A stretch of DNA of 6,387 bases. Source: Casp-actino8 sp044358015 (lineage in GTDB: Bacteria > Actinomycetota > Acidimicrobiia > Acidimicrobiales > Ilumatobacteraceae). Positions 5,594 through 6,387 of the stretch are shown piece after piece. The stretch is from contig JBIKOO010000083.1 of the NCBI GenBank assembly GCA_044358015.1, forward strand, positions 1-6,387, read 5' to 3'. The translations under genes were made by a program, and so were the position numbers. The notes beneath the pieces are model-generated. The model saw nothing but the letters and a program-made list of their open reading frames with translations, did no database searches and had not been told where the DNA came from. Numbering within the stretch: the first letter of the stretch is position 1; each line of letters starts with the position of its first letter.

Positions 5594-6387
5594 GTGCTCG
5601 AGCAGTTCACGACCTCTGAATTCAATACCCGCTGCGAACTCGACCGAGAGTCGTTGAGTTTGTTGCGCGGCGTGACTGTGGCCCTCGTTGACACGGACCC
5701 GCAGGCAGAAGTCAACCCATTAGGCGCCCTGGCGTGCATTGTGATCGCTCGTCGGGGGAGCGCAAGCGATTTAGTGCAGCATTGCGACGTGGTCGTGGAC
5801 GATGATCGCGAGTTAGATGAAATTTTGACAACCATTGATCGTTGCCCGCAGGCGGCATTGGCAACCGTTTTGTTATTGCGCGGGGTTGAAACCAGAACGA
5901 TTCAAGAGTCATTGATTGTCGAGTCAACGACCTATTCGCTTTTACAAAGTGGAGACGAGTTTGCGCAGTGGAAAAATCACCGCGTTGATAAGAGTTTTGC
6001 ATCCTCTGATGAAGACGAGGTATTGAGCGAACGAATTGATGACCATCTGATGATCACTCTCAATCGACCGACGCGTCGTAACGCCTATTCGTCATCAATG
6101 CGTACGGCATTAGCCGAAGTACTTAATGTTGCGGTCGTCGATCAAACCATTGGCGCAGTGACGTTGCGGGGTGCGGGTACCAACTTTTCTAGCGGTGGCG
6201 ACTTAGATGAATTTGGTTCGTTCGCAGATCCAGTTGTCGCCCACATTTCGCGATTGACATCAAGTGTTGGATCACATTTGAATTCGTTACGCGAGCGATT
6301 AGGTAAGCAGTTGCGTTGCGAGTTGCATGGTGAAAATTTCGGGGCTGGTGTTGAACTACCTGCGTTTGCTGGTTGGGTGATTGCAAC
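5594..6387 (+). CDS. enoyl-CoA hydratase/isomerase family protein, N-terminally extended, 3' end outside the window
   Basis: The frame is open from 5564 to the window end. From GTG 5594 it gives 264 residues of an incomplete protein. The crotonase fold begins near residue 150: LNRPTRRNAYSSSMR (156 onward), the oxyanion-hole stretch GAGTNFSSGGDLDEF (193-207) and HGENFGAGVELPAFAG (245-260). Glu254 corresponds to the first catalytic Glu of enoyl-CoA hydratase; the second would lie beyond the window. Crotonases act on acyl-CoA thioesters, as in fatty-acid beta-oxidation, but the substrate cannot be told. About 150 residues precede the core, where ordinary crotonases have about 10; this extension contains TVLLLRGVETRTIQESLIVESTTYSLLQ and may be an acquired or degenerate domain. 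The start is uncertain: GTG 5594 lacks a Shine-Dalgarno sequence, and the first in-frame ATG (6050) would discard the conserved-looking extension. The gene diverges from 4818-5519. Confidence 0.8.
   Translation, partial: MLEQFTTSEFNTRCELDRESLSLLRGVTVALVDTDPQAEVNPLGALACIVIARRGSASDLVQHCDVVVDDDRELDEILTTIDRCPQAALATVLLLRGVETRTIQESLIVESTTYSLLQSGDEFAQWKNHRVDKSFASSDEDEVLSERIDDHLMITLNRPTRRNAYSSSMRTALAEVLNVAVVDQTIGAVTLRGAGTNFSSGGDLDEFGSFADPVVAHISRLTSSVGSHLNSLRERLGKQLRCELHGENFGAGVELPAFAGWVIA

Noticed and set aside
5238..5657. A 139-residue plus-strand frame overlapping the acidic CxxC gene
   Set aside because: No recognisable domain or ribosome binding site, and it overlaps both the minus-strand gene and the start of the crotonase gene in another frame.

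Overview
The window looks like chromosomal DNA from a bacterium of roughly 50% G+C (judged by eye). Actinomycetota, perhaps an aquatic Acidimicrobiia-type lineage, is my best guess. It rests on the gene styles (an N-terminally extended crotonase, a DeaD helicase with an Arg/Asp/Gly-rich linker, a possible leaderless GTG start) and is inference only. No rRNA, tRNA, transposon or CRISPR array was seen.

Layout. Five genes lie on the minus strand; in their direction of transcription they are: an unrecognised acidic protein with a CxxC pair (5519-4818); a MerR-type DNA-binding domain fused to a macro (ADP-ribose-binding) domain (4647-3487); two small tandem sigma-70-like paralogues (3312-2701 and 2605-2018); and a DeaD/CsdA-type DEAD-box RNA helicase (1908-88). 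Diverging from them on the plus strand is an enoyl-CoA hydratase/isomerase-family gene (from about 5594, running off the right edge).

The most interesting part is 2018-4800. The MerR-macro protein is predicted to couple DNA binding to an ADP-ribose-type ligand. Its macro domain keeps the ligand-binding loops but has Ser where MacroD-type hydrolases have their catalytic Asp, which favours a sensor over an enzyme. Upstream of it is an AT-rich leader with five TGTCA-core sites. One of them forms the -35 of a promoter with a 19-bp spacer, the unusual spacing typical of MerR-family-controlled promoters. Downstream are two co-linear sigma-like proteins, the first preceded by an ECF-like promoter motif. 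A working hypothesis is a regulatory cascade in which a NAD+/ADP-ribose-derived signal is read by the MerR-macro protein and relayed through alternative sigma-like factors. Linkage of the helicase to this cascade is not shown: it has its own promoter next to a 23-bp inverted repeat.

Non-coding stretches: 1-87 (weak hairpin only), 1909-2017 (promoter and palindrome), 2606-2700 (AT-rich, inverted repeat), 3313-3486 (ECF-like motif), 4648-4817 (operator-like cluster and promoter), 5520-5593 (divergent start region). No gap exceeds 300 bases.
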